Both the position numbers and the translations under genes were made by a program. DNA of 64,000 nt from contig CAWBUW010000011.1 in the NCBI GenBank assembly GCA_963792075.1, positions 1-64,000 of the forward strand, given 5' to 3'. Positions within the stretch are counted from its first letter, which is position 1. Each line of letters starts with the position of its first letter. This document shows, one piece after another, positions 15,551 through 25,075 of the stretch. Source of the DNA: CAWBUW01 sp963792075. Lineage in GTDB: Bacteria > Chloroflexota > Anaerolineae > Anaerolineales > UBA4823. The notes below the pieces were generated by a model that ran no database searches, had not been told where the DNA came from, and saw only the letters and a program-made list of their open reading frames with translations.

Positions 15551-16197
15551 CACTTCCAGAATGCCCGCACCACCAGCGCCAGGCCGATCACGATCAGCGC
15601 CGCCGGTCCAATGATCACCAGCAGGTCCGTGCGCGCTGCCAGGATCAACAGCCCAAACACGAGCAGGATCCCTCCGGGGATGTACGCCCAGGTCATCTTG
15701 CCCTGGGGCGTGGGCAGCAGCGCCACCAACAAGAAGGTCAGGCCCAACCCCACGAAGAAAATACTGCCCGAATCGACCAGCCTCTGATTTGAAGCATCCA
15801 TGAACGACACCACCGCCAGCGTGCCCAGCACCCCGCCGGGGATGATCGCCCACCAGTTGTTACGGTCAGCAAAATAGACCAGGAAAAAGGCCAGCCCGAT
15901 GCCCCCCAGGAACAGGGCCCCGCCCCACATCTCGCTCGCAGCCGGGAACAGCTCGCCGACGAAGATCGTCGCCGCCAGCCCCAGCAGCGACACGCCTGGG
16001 ATCAGCGCCCACCAGGAGGCCCGTCCCGAACCCACGAACTCGGCGATGAAGATCACCCCCGTTACCAGCGTCACGATCCCCCAGAAATACGCCCCCAGGT
16101 TCAAATGATATACGTTGTCCACCAGCAGCGCCGCGCCCCCCAGGATCAGCAGCACCCCCCACAAAATCGAAGAACGAAGCAGTTTCAATGCGCCCAT
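15550..16197 (-). CDS. Six-to-eight-TM membrane protein (LiaF-TM/DUF5668-like)
   Basis: This 215-residue protein is almost entirely hydrophobic, with repeated pairs of membrane segments of the type LLILGGAALLVDNVYHLNLGAYFWGIVTLVTGVIFI. This resembles the small helical repeats of LiaF/DUF5668-like membrane proteins. No catalytic residues are visible. The similar gene at 16308-16826 lies upstream on the same strand, and DDAH follows with overlap. The function is unknown. Confidence 0.72.
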   Translation of the reverse strand: MGALKLLRSSILWGVLLILGGAALLVDNVYHLNLGAYFWGIVTLVTGVIFIAEFVGSGRASWWALIPGVSLLGLAATIFVGELFPAASEMWGGALFLGGIGLAFFLVYFADRNNWWAIIPGGVLGTLAVVSFMDASNQRLVDSGSIFFVGLGLTFLLVALLPTPQGKMTWAYIPGGILLVFGLLILAARTDLLVIIGPAALIVIGLALVVRAFWK

Positions 16198-16202
16198 CGG
16201 GT

Positions 16203-16271
16203 CTACTCCACTTGCACCGTACCTACGCCGGCTGAAACTTCCATGCCCAGCCGGTTGACCACCCTATTAAA
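16203..16271 (-). pseudogene. C-terminal remnant of a LiaF/DUF4097-like protein
   Basis: On the minus strand the open segment ending at TAG 16203 reads RVVNRLGMEVSAGVGTVQVE. This has the look of the C-terminal beta repeat that follows LiaF-type membrane domains. A TGA lies directly upstream, and beyond it is half of an AACTTCTCAATAA repeat (about 16280-16312), so the rest of the gene appears to have been replaced. Confidence 0.4.
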
Positions 16272-16307
16272 TCATACATTCCACACCCCAAGTTATTGAG
16301 AAGTTAC

Positions 16308-16826
16308 TCATATATTCCGCTTACGAAATAGTGCGCTCACGACGATCCACACACCGCACAGGATCACCAGCACCGGCCAGTACATACCCAGGCTGAACGG
16401 GCCGCCGGTCAGCGAGCTGAAGATCAGGAAGAGCACCCCGCTGATCACGATCAGCCCACCGCCATCCCGCATCGCTTGCACAAACCGCCCGCGCAGCAGC
16501 CCTTCCAGCATCACGCCCACGCCGATGAAACCCAGGATCAGTGTCCAGGCGTAACGCCAACTGGCCCAATCGCCCGTGGCGTTCTGGTAGAACAGCATCC
16601 CGCCGATCCCGCCCAGGATGCAGGCCGGCACCGCCATCCCCGGCGAGCCCCCCAACAAGCCAAAAACGAGCATCAGCAGACCGCCAGCCACCAAATACAC
16701 CGGCCAATCCAGCCAATTCGAGACCATTTTGTTCAGCGCCGGGTTGAGCTGCAAGGCCATGAAGAAAGCTCCTACCAGGATCAGCAGCAGTCCGGCTGCC
16801 AGGCGTGAACGTTGTTTTGAAGTCAT
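16308..16826 (-). CDS. Membrane protein of the same type as 15550-16197
   Basis: This 172-residue protein has about five membrane segments (GLLLILVGAFFMALQL, VYLVAGGLLMLVFGLLGG, ILGGIGGMLFYQN, ILGFIGVGVMLEGLLRG, VISGVLFLIFSSL). It resembles the LiaF-TM-like proteins, and the next gene downstream on this strand is of similar build. The ATG at 16826 has AGGAGG at a short distance upstream. The function is unknown. Confidence 0.72.
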   Translation of the reverse strand: MTSKQRSRLAAGLLLILVGAFFMALQLNPALNKMVSNWLDWPVYLVAGGLLMLVFGLLGGSPGMAVPACILGGIGGMLFYQNATGDWASWRYAWTLILGFIGVGVMLEGLLRGRFVQAMRDGGGLIVISGVLFLIFSSLTGGPFSLGMYWPVLVILCGVWIVVSALFRKRNI

Positions 16827-16890
16827 AATACCTCCTTGTTTATATCAATATTACTTACGCATTTCAGCATGTTTGGTTTCAAAGAGAAGA

Positions 16891-16931
16891 TTTGGGGTGT
16901 TTTGCGGGCAAAGCCCGCAAAACACCCCAAA
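16891..16931. repeat. Long perfect hairpin, tip CAAAG
   Basis: An 18-bp perfect inverted repeat, TTTGGGGTGTTTTGCGGG and complement. The arm GTGTTTTGCGGG recurs at 54795-54839 with the tip sequence complemented. Confidence 0.9.
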
Positions 16932-16933
16932 TA

Positions 16934-19105
16934 CTAAACCAGCCGCCGCGGGGCAGTGGCGGCGTCCAGAGGATATGCCGGGCCGCGCAGCGGCACCTGG
17001 AATCCAAACATGCTCCCCTTGCCCTGCTCGCTCTCCACCCACACGAACCCGCCGTGCGCTTTGACGATATACTTGACCAGCGCCAGCCCCAGCCCCAGCC
17101 CCTCCACGCCGCGCTGCAGCGAGTTGGCCTGGAGCTGCGTGAAGCTGTTCCACACCACATCCAGCTTATCCTCTGGAATGCCCACCCCCGTATCGCGCAC
17201 GTCGAAACACAGCGCCTGTGCGCTGGTCCAACAGGTGACCCACACCTCGCCTTTGGCCGGCGTGTACTTGATGGCGTTGCTGGTCAATTCGTGCACCGCC
17301 TGCTTCAGCAGCCGCCGGTCCCCCACCACCTGGAACAGGTCGCCCATCAGGTCCACCTGGAACTTCTGCGTATGGGACACCGCGGTCTGCTGCAAGGGCT
17401 GCAGCGCATCGCGCAGCACCTCGCGGAAATCCATCGTCACCGGCTGCAAGACGATCTCCTCATTAAGAAATGAAGCCAGGGTAATCAAATTATCCACCAT
17501 GGCCCGCGCCAGTTTCACCCCCTGCTCCAACTGCGCCATTTGCTCCCGCTCCTCCGTCGAGAAGTGTTCCTTGCCGTACATCCCCAGCACCTGTGCCGAG
17601 AAGGCGATGTTGGCCAGCGGTGTGCGCAGCTCGTGCGAGATCACGCCGATGAAGGCCGTCTTCAGCTCATCCACCTGGCGCAGTTGCTGGTTGGCCGCCT
17701 CCAGCGCACGCTGCGTGGAGCGCAGGTCCTCGTTCACCTTCTTCAGGTCCGAGAACAGGCGCGCCGTCTGCAGCGCTACCGCCGTCTGCTCGCTCAAGGT
17801 CGCCAGCAGATCCCGGTCGGGAGGCGTGTAACGCTCGCCCGAAGCCTTCGTCCCCAGCATGAACAGCCCTACCCACAGCCCGTTCGAGTGCACCGGCACC
17901 AACAGCTCCACTTCGCAGGCCTCCAGCCATTCCTTTACCTCATCCGCTTCTGCGCCGAACTCAGGCAGGAAATCCACGTCGTACTTCGCCAGCGGCAGCC
18001 CCTCTGTTCTTAGGTGCCGTCCCAACGGGCTATCCACCGGGATCTTCCGGGCAGGCAGCGGCTCTTCCGCCTCCTGCTGCACTGGCGTCAGGTAATAACA
18101 CGCCTCGGCTGGTGAATGGACCACCACGTACAGGCGCACCTGCGAGGTCTCGAAAGCCCGTGTAATCTGCACCGCGGTCGCCTGCGCCAACCGCGGCAGG
18201 TCCAAAATGCCGTTGATGGCCTGGGCGTACTCACGCACCACAGCGTTTTCATCGAAATGTGCCCCAAAGATCCGCCCGCGCAGCCAGTGGCTCAACCAGC
18301 TCAACGCCAGGTTCAGCACCACCCCCAGCCCCAGCGCTTTGATGACTGCCTCCTCCAGCGGGCTTTTCACCGGGAAGGGCAGGTCCTGGTAGATCACAAA
18401 AGCGATCACCGCAGTGCCCAGCCCCCCCATCACCAATCCGTACACACCCCACAGGATGCCTTGCGAAAGGTCGAGCCGCTTGCGCGGGAACAGGATCACC
18501 GCCAATGCCAGCGCGCTCAGCACATGTAGGAGGCTTACCATCGCTTCCTGGCCGGTCTGCAGCAGCAGGTCGCCCATCGCGGCCAGCATCAAAGCGCAGC
18601 TCCAGGACAGGATGCGCGTGCGGTGCAGCGGCTGTGTGGCCTGGCGGTACGCTCGGAAGGTGAGCCCGACCGCCGCGCCCATCATCACCAGCCCGCCGAG
18701 CGTGATCCCCCCCTGCACCCATTCCAGCAAGCGCACTCCTTGCGCTGCCAGCGGTGTTGCCACCAGCCCGAGCAAGAATAATACCCCGGCATAGGCCCCG
18801 CCCGCCCACAGGATCACACGCCGGTACTTCCCTGCGCCGAAGAACTTCATCGTCAGGTACAGCACCAGCAGCGCCAGCACCAGCGCCCCTTGGGGCCAAA
18901 GCCAGCGCAGCGTCTCCTGGTCCAGCGGTGGGAACCACTCTGCCTGGCCGGCATACCATATCGCCTGCCAGACCGCCGAGACCAGCACATACGACAGCAA
19001 CGCCCGCTTCACCTCAGGCGGGCTGGCCTGCCGTCGCACTGCCAGCGTGGCGATCAGTAAATATACCGCCATCCAGGCTGGCGAAAGCAGCGTGTTCCAA
19101 TCCAT
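16934..19105 (-). CDS. Membrane sensor histidine kinase with GAF domain
   Basis: This protein of about 723 residues begins at ATG 19105 (MDWNTLLSPAWMAVYLL). Codons upstream of this in the open frame lie in a hairpin. The N-terminal 230 residues hold about eight membrane segments. A GAF domain follows (about 300-440), then a HisKA domain with the phospho-accepting His in FIGVISHELRTPLAN (about residue 489). The HATPase domain has AVHELTSNAIKYTPA, VRDTGVGIPED and GLGLGLALVKYIVKAHGG. No response regulator is adjacent. The last residues run into a hairpin at 16891-16931. The RBS is weak. Confidence 0.9.
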   Translation of the reverse strand: MDWNTLLSPAWMAVYLLIATLAVRRQASPPEVKRALLSYVLVSAVWQAIWYAGQAEWFPPLDQETLRWLWPQGALVLALLVLYLTMKFFGAGKYRRVILWAGGAYAGVLFLLGLVATPLAAQGVRLLEWVQGGITLGGLVMMGAAVGLTFRAYRQATQPLHRTRILSWSCALMLAAMGDLLLQTGQEAMVSLLHVLSALALAVILFPRKRLDLSQGILWGVYGLVMGGLGTAVIAFVIYQDLPFPVKSPLEEAVIKALGLGVVLNLALSWLSHWLRGRIFGAHFDENAVVREYAQAINGILDLPRLAQATAVQITRAFETSQVRLYVVVHSPAEACYYLTPVQQEAEEPLPARKIPVDSPLGRHLRTEGLPLAKYDVDFLPEFGAEADEVKEWLEACEVELLVPVHSNGLWVGLFMLGTKASGERYTPPDRDLLATLSEQTAVALQTARLFSDLKKVNEDLRSTQRALEAANQQLRQVDELKTAFIGVISHELRTPLANIAFSAQVLGMYGKEHFSTEEREQMAQLEQGVKLARAMVDNLITLASFLNEEIVLQPVTMDFREVLRDALQPLQQTAVSHTQKFQVDLMGDLFQVVGDRRLLKQAVHELTSNAIKYTPAKGEVWVTCWTSAQALCFDVRDTGVGIPEDKLDVVWNSFTQLQANSLQRGVEGLGLGLALVKYIVKAHGGFVWVESEQGKGSMFGFQVPLRGPAYPLDAATAPRRLV

Positions 19106-19174
19106 ATGTGAAAAGTATACACCACATTTTATGTGGCGTATCCGTTTTTTCCCCCACCCCGCGGCAAGAGAAAG

Positions 19175-19219
19175 TTGAGGGTGGTTGCGGGTGGCTTTGC
19201 CACCCGCAACCACCCTCAA
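19175..19219. repeat. Long perfect hairpin, tip CTTTG, between divergent genes
   Basis: A 20-bp perfect inverted repeat, TTGAGGGTGGTTGCGGGTGG and complement. It sits between the starts of the histidine kinase (19105, minus) and the acyltransferase (19246, plus), so it would be transcribed only in leader regions. Confidence 0.9.
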
Positions 19220-19245
19220 ACCCCCAAAATATTATACAATAAGGT

Positions 19246-20139
19246 ATGCCTCGCCTCCAATCCCTCGTTGCCAACAGCGCCCTCGGTATCCACCTGGCGC
19301 TGGCGTTTGGGCGTTGGGTGCCGCCGCGGGTGGGCCTGCCCCTGGCGCGGCGACTGGCGGACTTCATCGCCGCCCGGCGGGATTGGGCGCTGGTGCGCAG
19401 CGTCCGCCAGAACCAGTGGGTGGTGCGCGGCGAGACCTCCACCGAGGCGGAGCTCGACCAGGCCGTGCGGGAGACCTTCCGCGCCCAGGCGAGCACTTTA
19501 TATGACCTGTACCACTGCCTGGCGCGCCCCGCCGAGATGGAATCCCACCTGGTCTACACGCCCGAGATCCTGCACTACATCGCCGCCTCCCGGCAGCCCG
19601 TACCCGGACAGGGTGCGGTGCTGGCCGGCGTGCACCTGTCCAACTTCGACCTCGCCCTGCACGCCCTGCCCCGGCGCGGCTTCCAGGGCCTGGCAATCAC
19701 ACTGGCCGAGATGCCCGGTGGCTACAAAAAGCAGTTCGATTTACGCCGCGCCTCCGGCCTGGAGATGCTCCCCGCTTCGGTCGCCAACTTCCGCCTGGCG
19801 ATCGAGCGCCTGGCCGCCGGCGAGATCGTCGTGACCGGCATCGACCGGCCCATCGAGCATCCCAAGCATTTCCCGCGCTTCTTTGGCCGCCCCGCTCCGC
19901 TGCCCGTCCACCACATCTATATGGCGCTCAAGGCCCAGGTCCCCATCGTCCTGCTCGTGATCGTGCAGGAACCGGATGGCCGCTACCGCTTCCACCTCTC
20001 GGACCCCATCCCCATGCAGCCCGGCCCCGACCGCGAGACCGAGACGATCACCAACGCCGAAGCGGTGCTGGCCGTGGCCGAGCCGTTCATCCGCCGCATG
20101 CCCGAGCAGTGGGCAATGTTTTTACCGGTTTTTCCGTGA
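19246..20139 (+). CDS. LpxL/PatA-like lysophospholipid acyltransferase
   Basis: This 297-residue protein has the HTRB/LpxL acyltransferase pattern with catalytic VHLSNFDLALH (HxxxxD) near residues 127-137, a downstream GIDRPIEH and a C-terminal RMPEQWAMFLPVFP. In organisms without lipopolysaccharide, related enzymes such as PatA acylate phosphatidylinositol mannosides. The next gene is a CDP-alcohol phosphatidyltransferase and the third a patatin, so a role in membrane glycerolipid assembly is likely. The ATG at 19246 follows a weak ATAAGGT. Confidence 0.83.
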   Translation: MPRLQSLVANSALGIHLALAFGRWVPPRVGLPLARRLADFIAARRDWALVRSVRQNQWVVRGETSTEAELDQAVRETFRAQASTLYDLYHCLARPAEMESHLVYTPEILHYIAASRQPVPGQGAVLAGVHLSNFDLALHALPRRGFQGLAITLAEMPGGYKKQFDLRRASGLEMLPASVANFRLAIERLAAGEIVVTGIDRPIEHPKHFPRFFGRPAPLPVHHIYMALKAQVPIVLLVIVQEPDGRYRFHLSDPIPMQPGPDRETETITNAEAVLAVAEPFIRRMPEQWAMFLPVFP

Positions 20140-20140
20140 G

Positions 20141-20263
20141 GGGCGCATGGCATGCGCCCGAACGCCATGCGCCCGGACGACACGTTGCCCCCCAACCCCC
20201 GTGGGGAATTGGTGTACAATGAAGGAGATGGGGGGCGTTTGCGGGGGCGCACGCCGTGCGCCC
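20141..20263. repeat. Two GGGCGCA palindromes around a spacer-like sequence
   Basis: GGGCGCATGGCATGCGCCC is at 20141-20159 and GGGCGCACGCCGTGCGCCC at 20245-20263, both followed by GAAC. They flank the leader of the CDP-alcohol transferase gene. The second closely matches a CRISPR spacer at 36674-36706. Confidence 0.85.
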
Positions 20264-20282
20264 GAACAAGAAAGAGGGAAAT

Positions 20283-20951
20283 TTGAACGAAATCGAAAAC
20301 CATCACCGCGTCAACGACATTTTCCTGGGACCGCTGGAGCGCCCGGCGCTGAAGTGGCTGGCGGGGCACATGCCGGCCTGGGCCACGCCGGACCACCTGA
20401 CCGTCGTCGGGGTGCTGGGCACGCTGATCATCGCTGCCAGCTACCTGCTCACCCGCCAGCATCCGGGCTTCCTGTGGCTCGCCTCGCTGGGGCTGGTGAT
20501 CAACTGGTTCGGCGACAGCCTGGATGGCACGTTGGCGCGCTTCCGGCACATCGAAAGGCCGCGCTACGGCTTCTACATCGATCACGCCATCGATTCTTTC
20601 GCCGAAGTGCTGATCATCCTGGCGCTGGGCGCCTCGCCTTACGTGCGCTTCGACCTGGCTGTCGTGGCGCTGGTTGGCTATTTGCTGCTGAGCAACCTGG
20701 TCTTCATTGGTACTGCCGTCAACGGCGAATTCCGCATCTCGTACGGCAAGCTCGGCCCGACCGAGGTGCGCGCCCTGATCATCCTGGCCAACACCGCCGC
20801 CTTTTTCACCGGCAACCCCCTGCTGCACACGCCCTGGTTCAGCGTCACTCTATTCGACCTCGTCATTGCGGCCATGGGGTTCCTGCTGTATTTTTTCTCC
20901 GTCCAATCCGCCATCCTCAATGCCCGCGCCCTGCACCGCCAGGGAGGATAA
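20283..20951 (+). CDS. CDP-alcohol phosphatidyltransferase
   Basis: This membrane enzyme of 222 residues has the full family signature D-x2-D-G-x2-A-R-x8-G-x3-D-x3-D, beginning GDSLDGTLARFRHIERPRYG and ending FYIDHAID. It transfers a phospho-alcohol from CDP-diacylglycerol (or a CDP-alcohol) to form a phospholipid. About five membrane segments are visible. I chose TTG 20283 as start because AGAGGGA lies at good distance. An upstream GTG (20256) lies inside a palindrome. The gene follows the acyltransferase in the same direction. Confidence 0.87.
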   Translation: MNEIENHHRVNDIFLGPLERPALKWLAGHMPAWATPDHLTVVGVLGTLIIAASYLLTRQHPGFLWLASLGLVINWFGDSLDGTLARFRHIERPRYGFYIDHAIDSFAEVLIILALGASPYVRFDLAVVALVGYLLLSNLVFIGTAVNGEFRISYGKLGPTEVRALIILANTAAFFTGNPLLHTPWFSVTLFDLVIAAMGFLLYFFSVQSAILNARALHRQGG

Positions 20952-20970
20952 GAGGCTCATGTGTGGGGTT

Positions 20971-21078
20971 GTCCAAAAAGACGAAAACAAGGAGAAATTA
21001 ATACGTACCTGTGGGGGTGGTGCTTCGCACCACCCCCACAGGTACGTATTAATTTTCTTCCTTTGTTTCTTTTTGGAC
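20971..21078. repeat. 108-bp compound inverted repeat, GTCCAAAAAG family copy 1
   Basis: Outer imperfect arms GTCCAAAAAGACGAAAACAA and TTTGTTTCTTTTTGGAC surround a perfect 26-bp stem (20997-21053) closed by CTTCG. Other copies are at 49224-49341 (inverted orientation) and 51051-51173. Confidence 0.92.
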
Positions 21079-21097
21079 AGCATCACACATAACAATT

Positions 21098-21985
21098 ATG
21101 AATAAGCAGTTGGCATTCGTGTTCGGTGGGGGCGGCGCCAGGGGAGCGCTGCAGGCAGGCGCGCTGCGCGCCCTGGTGCAGGCCGGGCTCAAGCCTGACC
21201 TGCTCGTGGGCACGTCCATCGGCGCGATAACCGCCGCGTTTTGGGCGCTGCACGGCCAGGACCTGGCCGCCGTCGATGCCCTCGACCGGGTCTGGGAGGA
21301 GGCCGCCTCAGCCAACCTGCTGCCCTCCAACTACCTCTGGCTCACCGTGCGCACCTTGTTCAACCGTCCCGACCGGCCTGCCCCAAACAGCATCCGCGAT
21401 TTTGTCGTCGCCCACGGCGTCACACCGGAAATGACCTTCGCCCAGGTGCCGGGCGTGCGCCTGGTGCTCGTCGCCTCCGACCTGAACAACCACGCGCCCA
21501 TGCTGTACGGCCTGGACCCGCAGCACAACCTGCTGGAGGGCGTGCTGGCTTCCACGGCCCTGCCGCCCTGGGTGCGGCCCATTGATAAGGAAGGGCGGCT
21601 GCTCATGGATGGCGGCATCGTCAGCAACGTCCCCATCGACATCGCCCTCTCGCTTGGCGCCACCGAGATCATCGCCCTCGACCTGAGCGACCCGCGCCAG
21701 GCGCCCGCGGAAGCGCACGGCTTTGGCTCCTTCCTCGGCAAGCTGATGCAGACCGTTGAGCAGCGCCAGACCGATATGGCCCTGGCGCTGGCCGAAGCCC
21801 GCCGTGTGCCCGTGCTGTACCTCAGGCTGCTGGGGCCCGAGCCCATCCAGGTGTGGGAATTCCAACCTCCCCAGGCGCTGATCGCCCGCGGCTACGAGAT
21901 CGCCCAGCAGGCCCTCCCCGCCTGGCTCGCCGCCCGCCGCCCCTGGTGGCAGCGCATTTCCGTAAAATGGGGATTTAGGGGGTGA
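21098..21985 (+). CDS. Patatin-like phospholipase
   Basis: This 295-residue protein has the patatin oxyanion motif FGGGGARGALQAGALRAL at the N-terminus, the nucleophile elbow GTSIG near residue 38 and the DGGIVSNVP motif with the catalytic Asp near residue 170. It is expected to be a Ser-Asp dyad lipid acyl hydrolase. No signal peptide is visible. It belongs to the run of lipid genes at 19246-21985. Its end overlaps a hairpin that begins with the last codons. Confidence 0.9.
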   Translation: MNKQLAFVFGGGGARGALQAGALRALVQAGLKPDLLVGTSIGAITAAFWALHGQDLAAVDALDRVWEEAASANLLPSNYLWLTVRTLFNRPDRPAPNSIRDFVVAHGVTPEMTFAQVPGVRLVLVASDLNNHAPMLYGLDPQHNLLEGVLASTALPPWVRPIDKEGRLLMDGGIVSNVPIDIALSLGATEIIALDLSDPRQAPAEAHGFGSFLGKLMQTVEQRQTDMALALAEARRVPVLYLRLLGPEPIQVWEFQPPQALIARGYEIAQQALPAWLAARRPWWQRISVKWGFRG

Positions 21986-22020
21986 AATGTGGGGCAAAGC
22001 CCCACGTTTCACCCCCTAAA
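21974..22020. repeat. Hairpin, GTGAAATGTGGGG family, tip CAAAG
   Basis: A 21-bp stem with one T-G pair, arm TTTAGGGGGTGAAATGTGGGG. A closely related hairpin is at 42780-42822. Both are preceded by CGTAAAATGGGG. Confidence 0.88.
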
Positions 22021-22075
22021 CAGATTCAACTGCCCTGCTCGTATCCCTGTAATACGCGCAGGGTTTTTACTTATC

Positions 22076-25075
22076 ATGCAAGTCCTTCCGACGGGTACGA
22101 TCACTTTTTTGTTCACCGACATCGAGGGCAGCACTCGCCTGTGGCAGGACCACCCCGAGCAAATGCAGGCGAACCTGGCCCGCCACGATGCCGGGCTGCG
22201 CGCTGCCATCCAGGAAAACGGCGGCTACGTGTTCAAAACCGTCGGGGATGCGTTTTGTGCAGCCTTTCCCACCGCTTTACAAGGCGTGAAGGCTGCCATC
22301 CAGGCCCAGCAAGCCCTGGCAGGCCAAGATTGGGGCCCGGCGGCCATCAAAGTCCGCATGGGGTTGCACACCGGCGATGCCGAGGAGCGCGACAGCGACT
22401 ACTTCGGCAATACGCTCAACCGCGTGGCCCGGCTGATGTCTGCCGGGCATGGCGGCCAGACTCTGCTTTCACGCGCAACCCAGGAATTGGTGCGGGATAA
22501 GCTGCCCGCCGGGGTAACCCTGACCGACCTGGGCGAGCGCAGCTTGAAAGACCTGACCCGCCCGGAACACGTCTACCAGTTGAACGTTCCCGGCCTGCCC
22601 GGCGCTTTCGAGCCGCTCAAGACTCTGGATGCTTACCGCCACAACCTGCCCACCCAGGTCAGCAGCTTCATCGGGCGCGAGAAGGAAATGGCCGAGATCA
22701 AGCAGGCGCTGGAAGGCCATCGCCTGGTCACGCTCACCGGGCCGGGCGGGACGGGAAAAACACGCCTCTCCTTGCAAGTCGCCGCCGACCTGCTCGACCG
22801 GTTTCCCGGCGGGACCTGGTTTGTGGAGCTGGCGTCCCTGGGCGACCCGGACTTGATCCCCCAGGCCATCCTCGGCGCGGCGGAGATGCAAACCCTGCCC
22901 GGCAGGACCGCCCTGGAAAGCCTGTCCGATTTCCTGCGCGAAAAATCATGCCTGCTGGTGCTGGATAACTGCGAACACCTGGTCGAGGCCTGCGCCAGGC
23001 TGGCCGGCCTGCTGCTGCGCACCGCTCCCAACCTGAGCATCTTCGCTTCCAGCCGCGAGGCCCTGGGTGTCCCAGGGGAGCTGTCCTGGCGCGTCTCATC
23101 CCTATCCGTGCCAGACCTTGAACACCTGCCGCCGCTCGGGCAGCTATCGCAGTACGAAGCCGTGCGCCTGTTCATCGACCGGGCGCTCCTGGTGCAGCCC
23201 CATTTCGCCGTGACCAACCAGAACGCGCCCGCCGTGGCCCAGATTTGCGCCCGCCTGGACGGGATCCCTCTGGCCATCGAGCTGGCTGCGGCTCGCATCC
23301 GCATGTTGAGCGCCGAGCAGATCGCCGTGCGGCTGGATGACCGTTTCCGCCTGCTGACCGGGGGATCGCGCACCGCCCTGCCGCACCAACAGACCCTGCG
23401 GGCCTTGATCGATTGGTCGTACGATCTGCTCTCGGAGCGCGAAAGGACGCTGCTGCAGCGGCTTGCAGTCTTTGTGAGCGGGTGGACTTTGGAGGCCGCG
23501 GAGCAGGTCTGCGCGGAGGCTCCCATCGCTGCGGCAGACGTGATGGATTGGATGGCGCGCCTGGTGGATAAATCGCTGGTGAGCGTCAAAGAGGGCCGGG
23601 AGGATAACCGCTACAGCATGTTGGAAACCGTGCGCCAATACGCCTGGGAAAAGCTGTCCGGAACCGGCGATCACGAGAAGATCCGCGCCAGACACCTGGC
23701 GTATTTCCTGGAGCTGGCCGAAGAGGCCAGGCCATACCTGGCGCGTACCGAACAGATCACCTGGCTGGACCGGCTGGACCAGGAGGCCTCCAACCTGCGC
23801 GCCGCGCTCGAATGGGCGCTGGACGGCAGGCCGCCTGCCCTGCCCGAAGCCGGTTTGCGCCTGGCAAACGCGCTGCGACCTTTCTGGTATTTGCGCGGCT
23901 ATTGGCGGGAGGGCCACGAATGGCTGGCGCGGGTGTTGGCCGCGCACCCCTCACCCATCCCCAGCGCAGCCTGGGCCGGGGCCCTCGTTACCGCGGCCTA
24001 TTTCGAGATCGACAATTCGAAGCGAGTCATCCAACTGTGCGACGAAAGTATCGCTGTATCCCGCGCGCTGGGTGACAAACCCTGCCTGGCCGAAGCGATC
24101 CTGTTGAAGGCTATCCACACCCAAAGCGATGTGGCGAAGCCGGAGAAAAGAGCCCTGCTTGAAGAATGCCTGGGCCTGTTCCGGGACCTGGAAGACAAAC
24201 GCAATATCGCCATTGCGCTCTATCACTTTGGAATGATCGCGTGGAGCGATTATGACTTCCCGGCAGAGCGCCGGTACGTCGAAGAATGCCTGGAATTGAG
24301 CCGGGAAGTTGGGGATAGGCGCTTTACTGCCATCGCCCTCATGACCTTAGGCAGTTTGTTCGAGATTCAAGGCGATTTGCCCACCGCCCGGCTCATGTTC
24401 GAGGAAAGCCTGGCTTCAGGCCGGGAGCTGGGTGACAGGCACGGGCTGGTCATGTACCTCCGCAGCCTGGGAGCCACTGCGCTGGAACAGGGCGATTACC
24501 TCCAGGCAGGCCAGCATTTGAGCGAAAGCCTGGATATCGCCCGCGAGCTGGGCAGTAAAACCGAGATGGCGAATACGCTGGTTTACCTGGGATTGTTTGC
24601 GCGCCGCCAGGGCGATTACGACCAGGCCCTGAAGCTGCTAAAAGAGGTCCTTTCCATCTCCGCAGAGGTGAGTGACCGGTTCGTTATCTCTCCGGCGCTG
24701 TGCGCCCTGGGTGAGTTATCCCGGCTGAAGGGCGACTTCTCAAGCGCGCGTTCATTCTATATCGAGGCAGTCGCGCTCGCCAGGGAGATCGATGATCGAG
24801 AAACGCTCGCGCATGCGCTGGAGGAGATCGCTGCGCTCAGTGCCGCGCAAGGAAGGGCCAGGCAGGCTGCCACTTTGTTCGGCGCGGCCGCAGCCACCCG
24901 CGCCGCCATCCACGTGGCCCTTTTCCCGGCCGCGCGCGCCGAGCTCGAGGGCAGCATCGCCGTAGCCCGCGCCGGGCTCGAAGAAGTCGTTTTCGACGCA
25001 GCCTACGCCCAAGGCCAGGCCATGCCCCTGGAACAGGCGCTCGAGCTTGCGCTGCACGGAGCGAACCAATCCTAG
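22076..25075 (+). CDS. Adenylate/guanylate cyclase - AAA ATPase - TPR regulator
   Basis: This 999-residue protein begins at ATG 22076 (MQVLPTGTITFLFTDIEGST). A class III cyclase domain (residues 1-175) is followed by an NB-ARC/STAND-type ATPase with Walker A TLTGPGGTGKTRLSL (about residue 220), LLVLDNCEHLVEAC and the AKSEA-like SREALGVPGE. A winged helix and about eight TPR units follow (600-930). Such proteins are common in Chloroflexota and Actinomycetota and are thought to be signal-responsive regulators, although cyclase activity is not always present. The frame is open 29 codons upstream, through the preceding hairpin, so the start is by homology. Confidence 0.85.
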   Translation: MQVLPTGTITFLFTDIEGSTRLWQDHPEQMQANLARHDAGLRAAIQENGGYVFKTVGDAFCAAFPTALQGVKAAIQAQQALAGQDWGPAAIKVRMGLHTGDAEERDSDYFGNTLNRVARLMSAGHGGQTLLSRATQELVRDKLPAGVTLTDLGERSLKDLTRPEHVYQLNVPGLPGAFEPLKTLDAYRHNLPTQVSSFIGREKEMAEIKQALEGHRLVTLTGPGGTGKTRLSLQVAADLLDRFPGGTWFVELASLGDPDLIPQAILGAAEMQTLPGRTALESLSDFLREKSCLLVLDNCEHLVEACARLAGLLLRTAPNLSIFASSREALGVPGELSWRVSSLSVPDLEHLPPLGQLSQYEAVRLFIDRALLVQPHFAVTNQNAPAVAQICARLDGIPLAIELAAARIRMLSAEQIAVRLDDRFRLLTGGSRTALPHQQTLRALIDWSYDLLSERERTLLQRLAVFVSGWTLEAAEQVCAEAPIAAADVMDWMARLVDKSLVSVKEGREDNRYSMLETVRQYAWEKLSGTGDHEKIRARHLAYFLELAEEARPYLARTEQITWLDRLDQEASNLRAALEWALDGRPPALPEAGLRLANALRPFWYLRGYWREGHEWLARVLAAHPSPIPSAAWAGALVTAAYFEIDNSKRVIQLCDESIAVSRALGDKPCLAEAILLKAIHTQSDVAKPEKRALLEECLGLFRDLEDKRNIAIALYHFGMIAWSDYDFPAERRYVEECLELSREVGDRRFTAIALMTLGSLFEIQGDLPTARLMFEESLASGRELGDRHGLVMYLRSLGATALEQGDYLQAGQHLSESLDIARELGSKTEMANTLVYLGLFARRQGDYDQALKLLKEVLSISAEVSDRFVISPALCALGELSRLKGDFSSARSFYIEAVALAREIDDRETLAHALEEIAALSAAQGRARQAATLFGAAAATRAAIHVALFPAARAELEGSIAVARAGLEEVVFDAAYAQGQAMPLEQALELALHGANQS

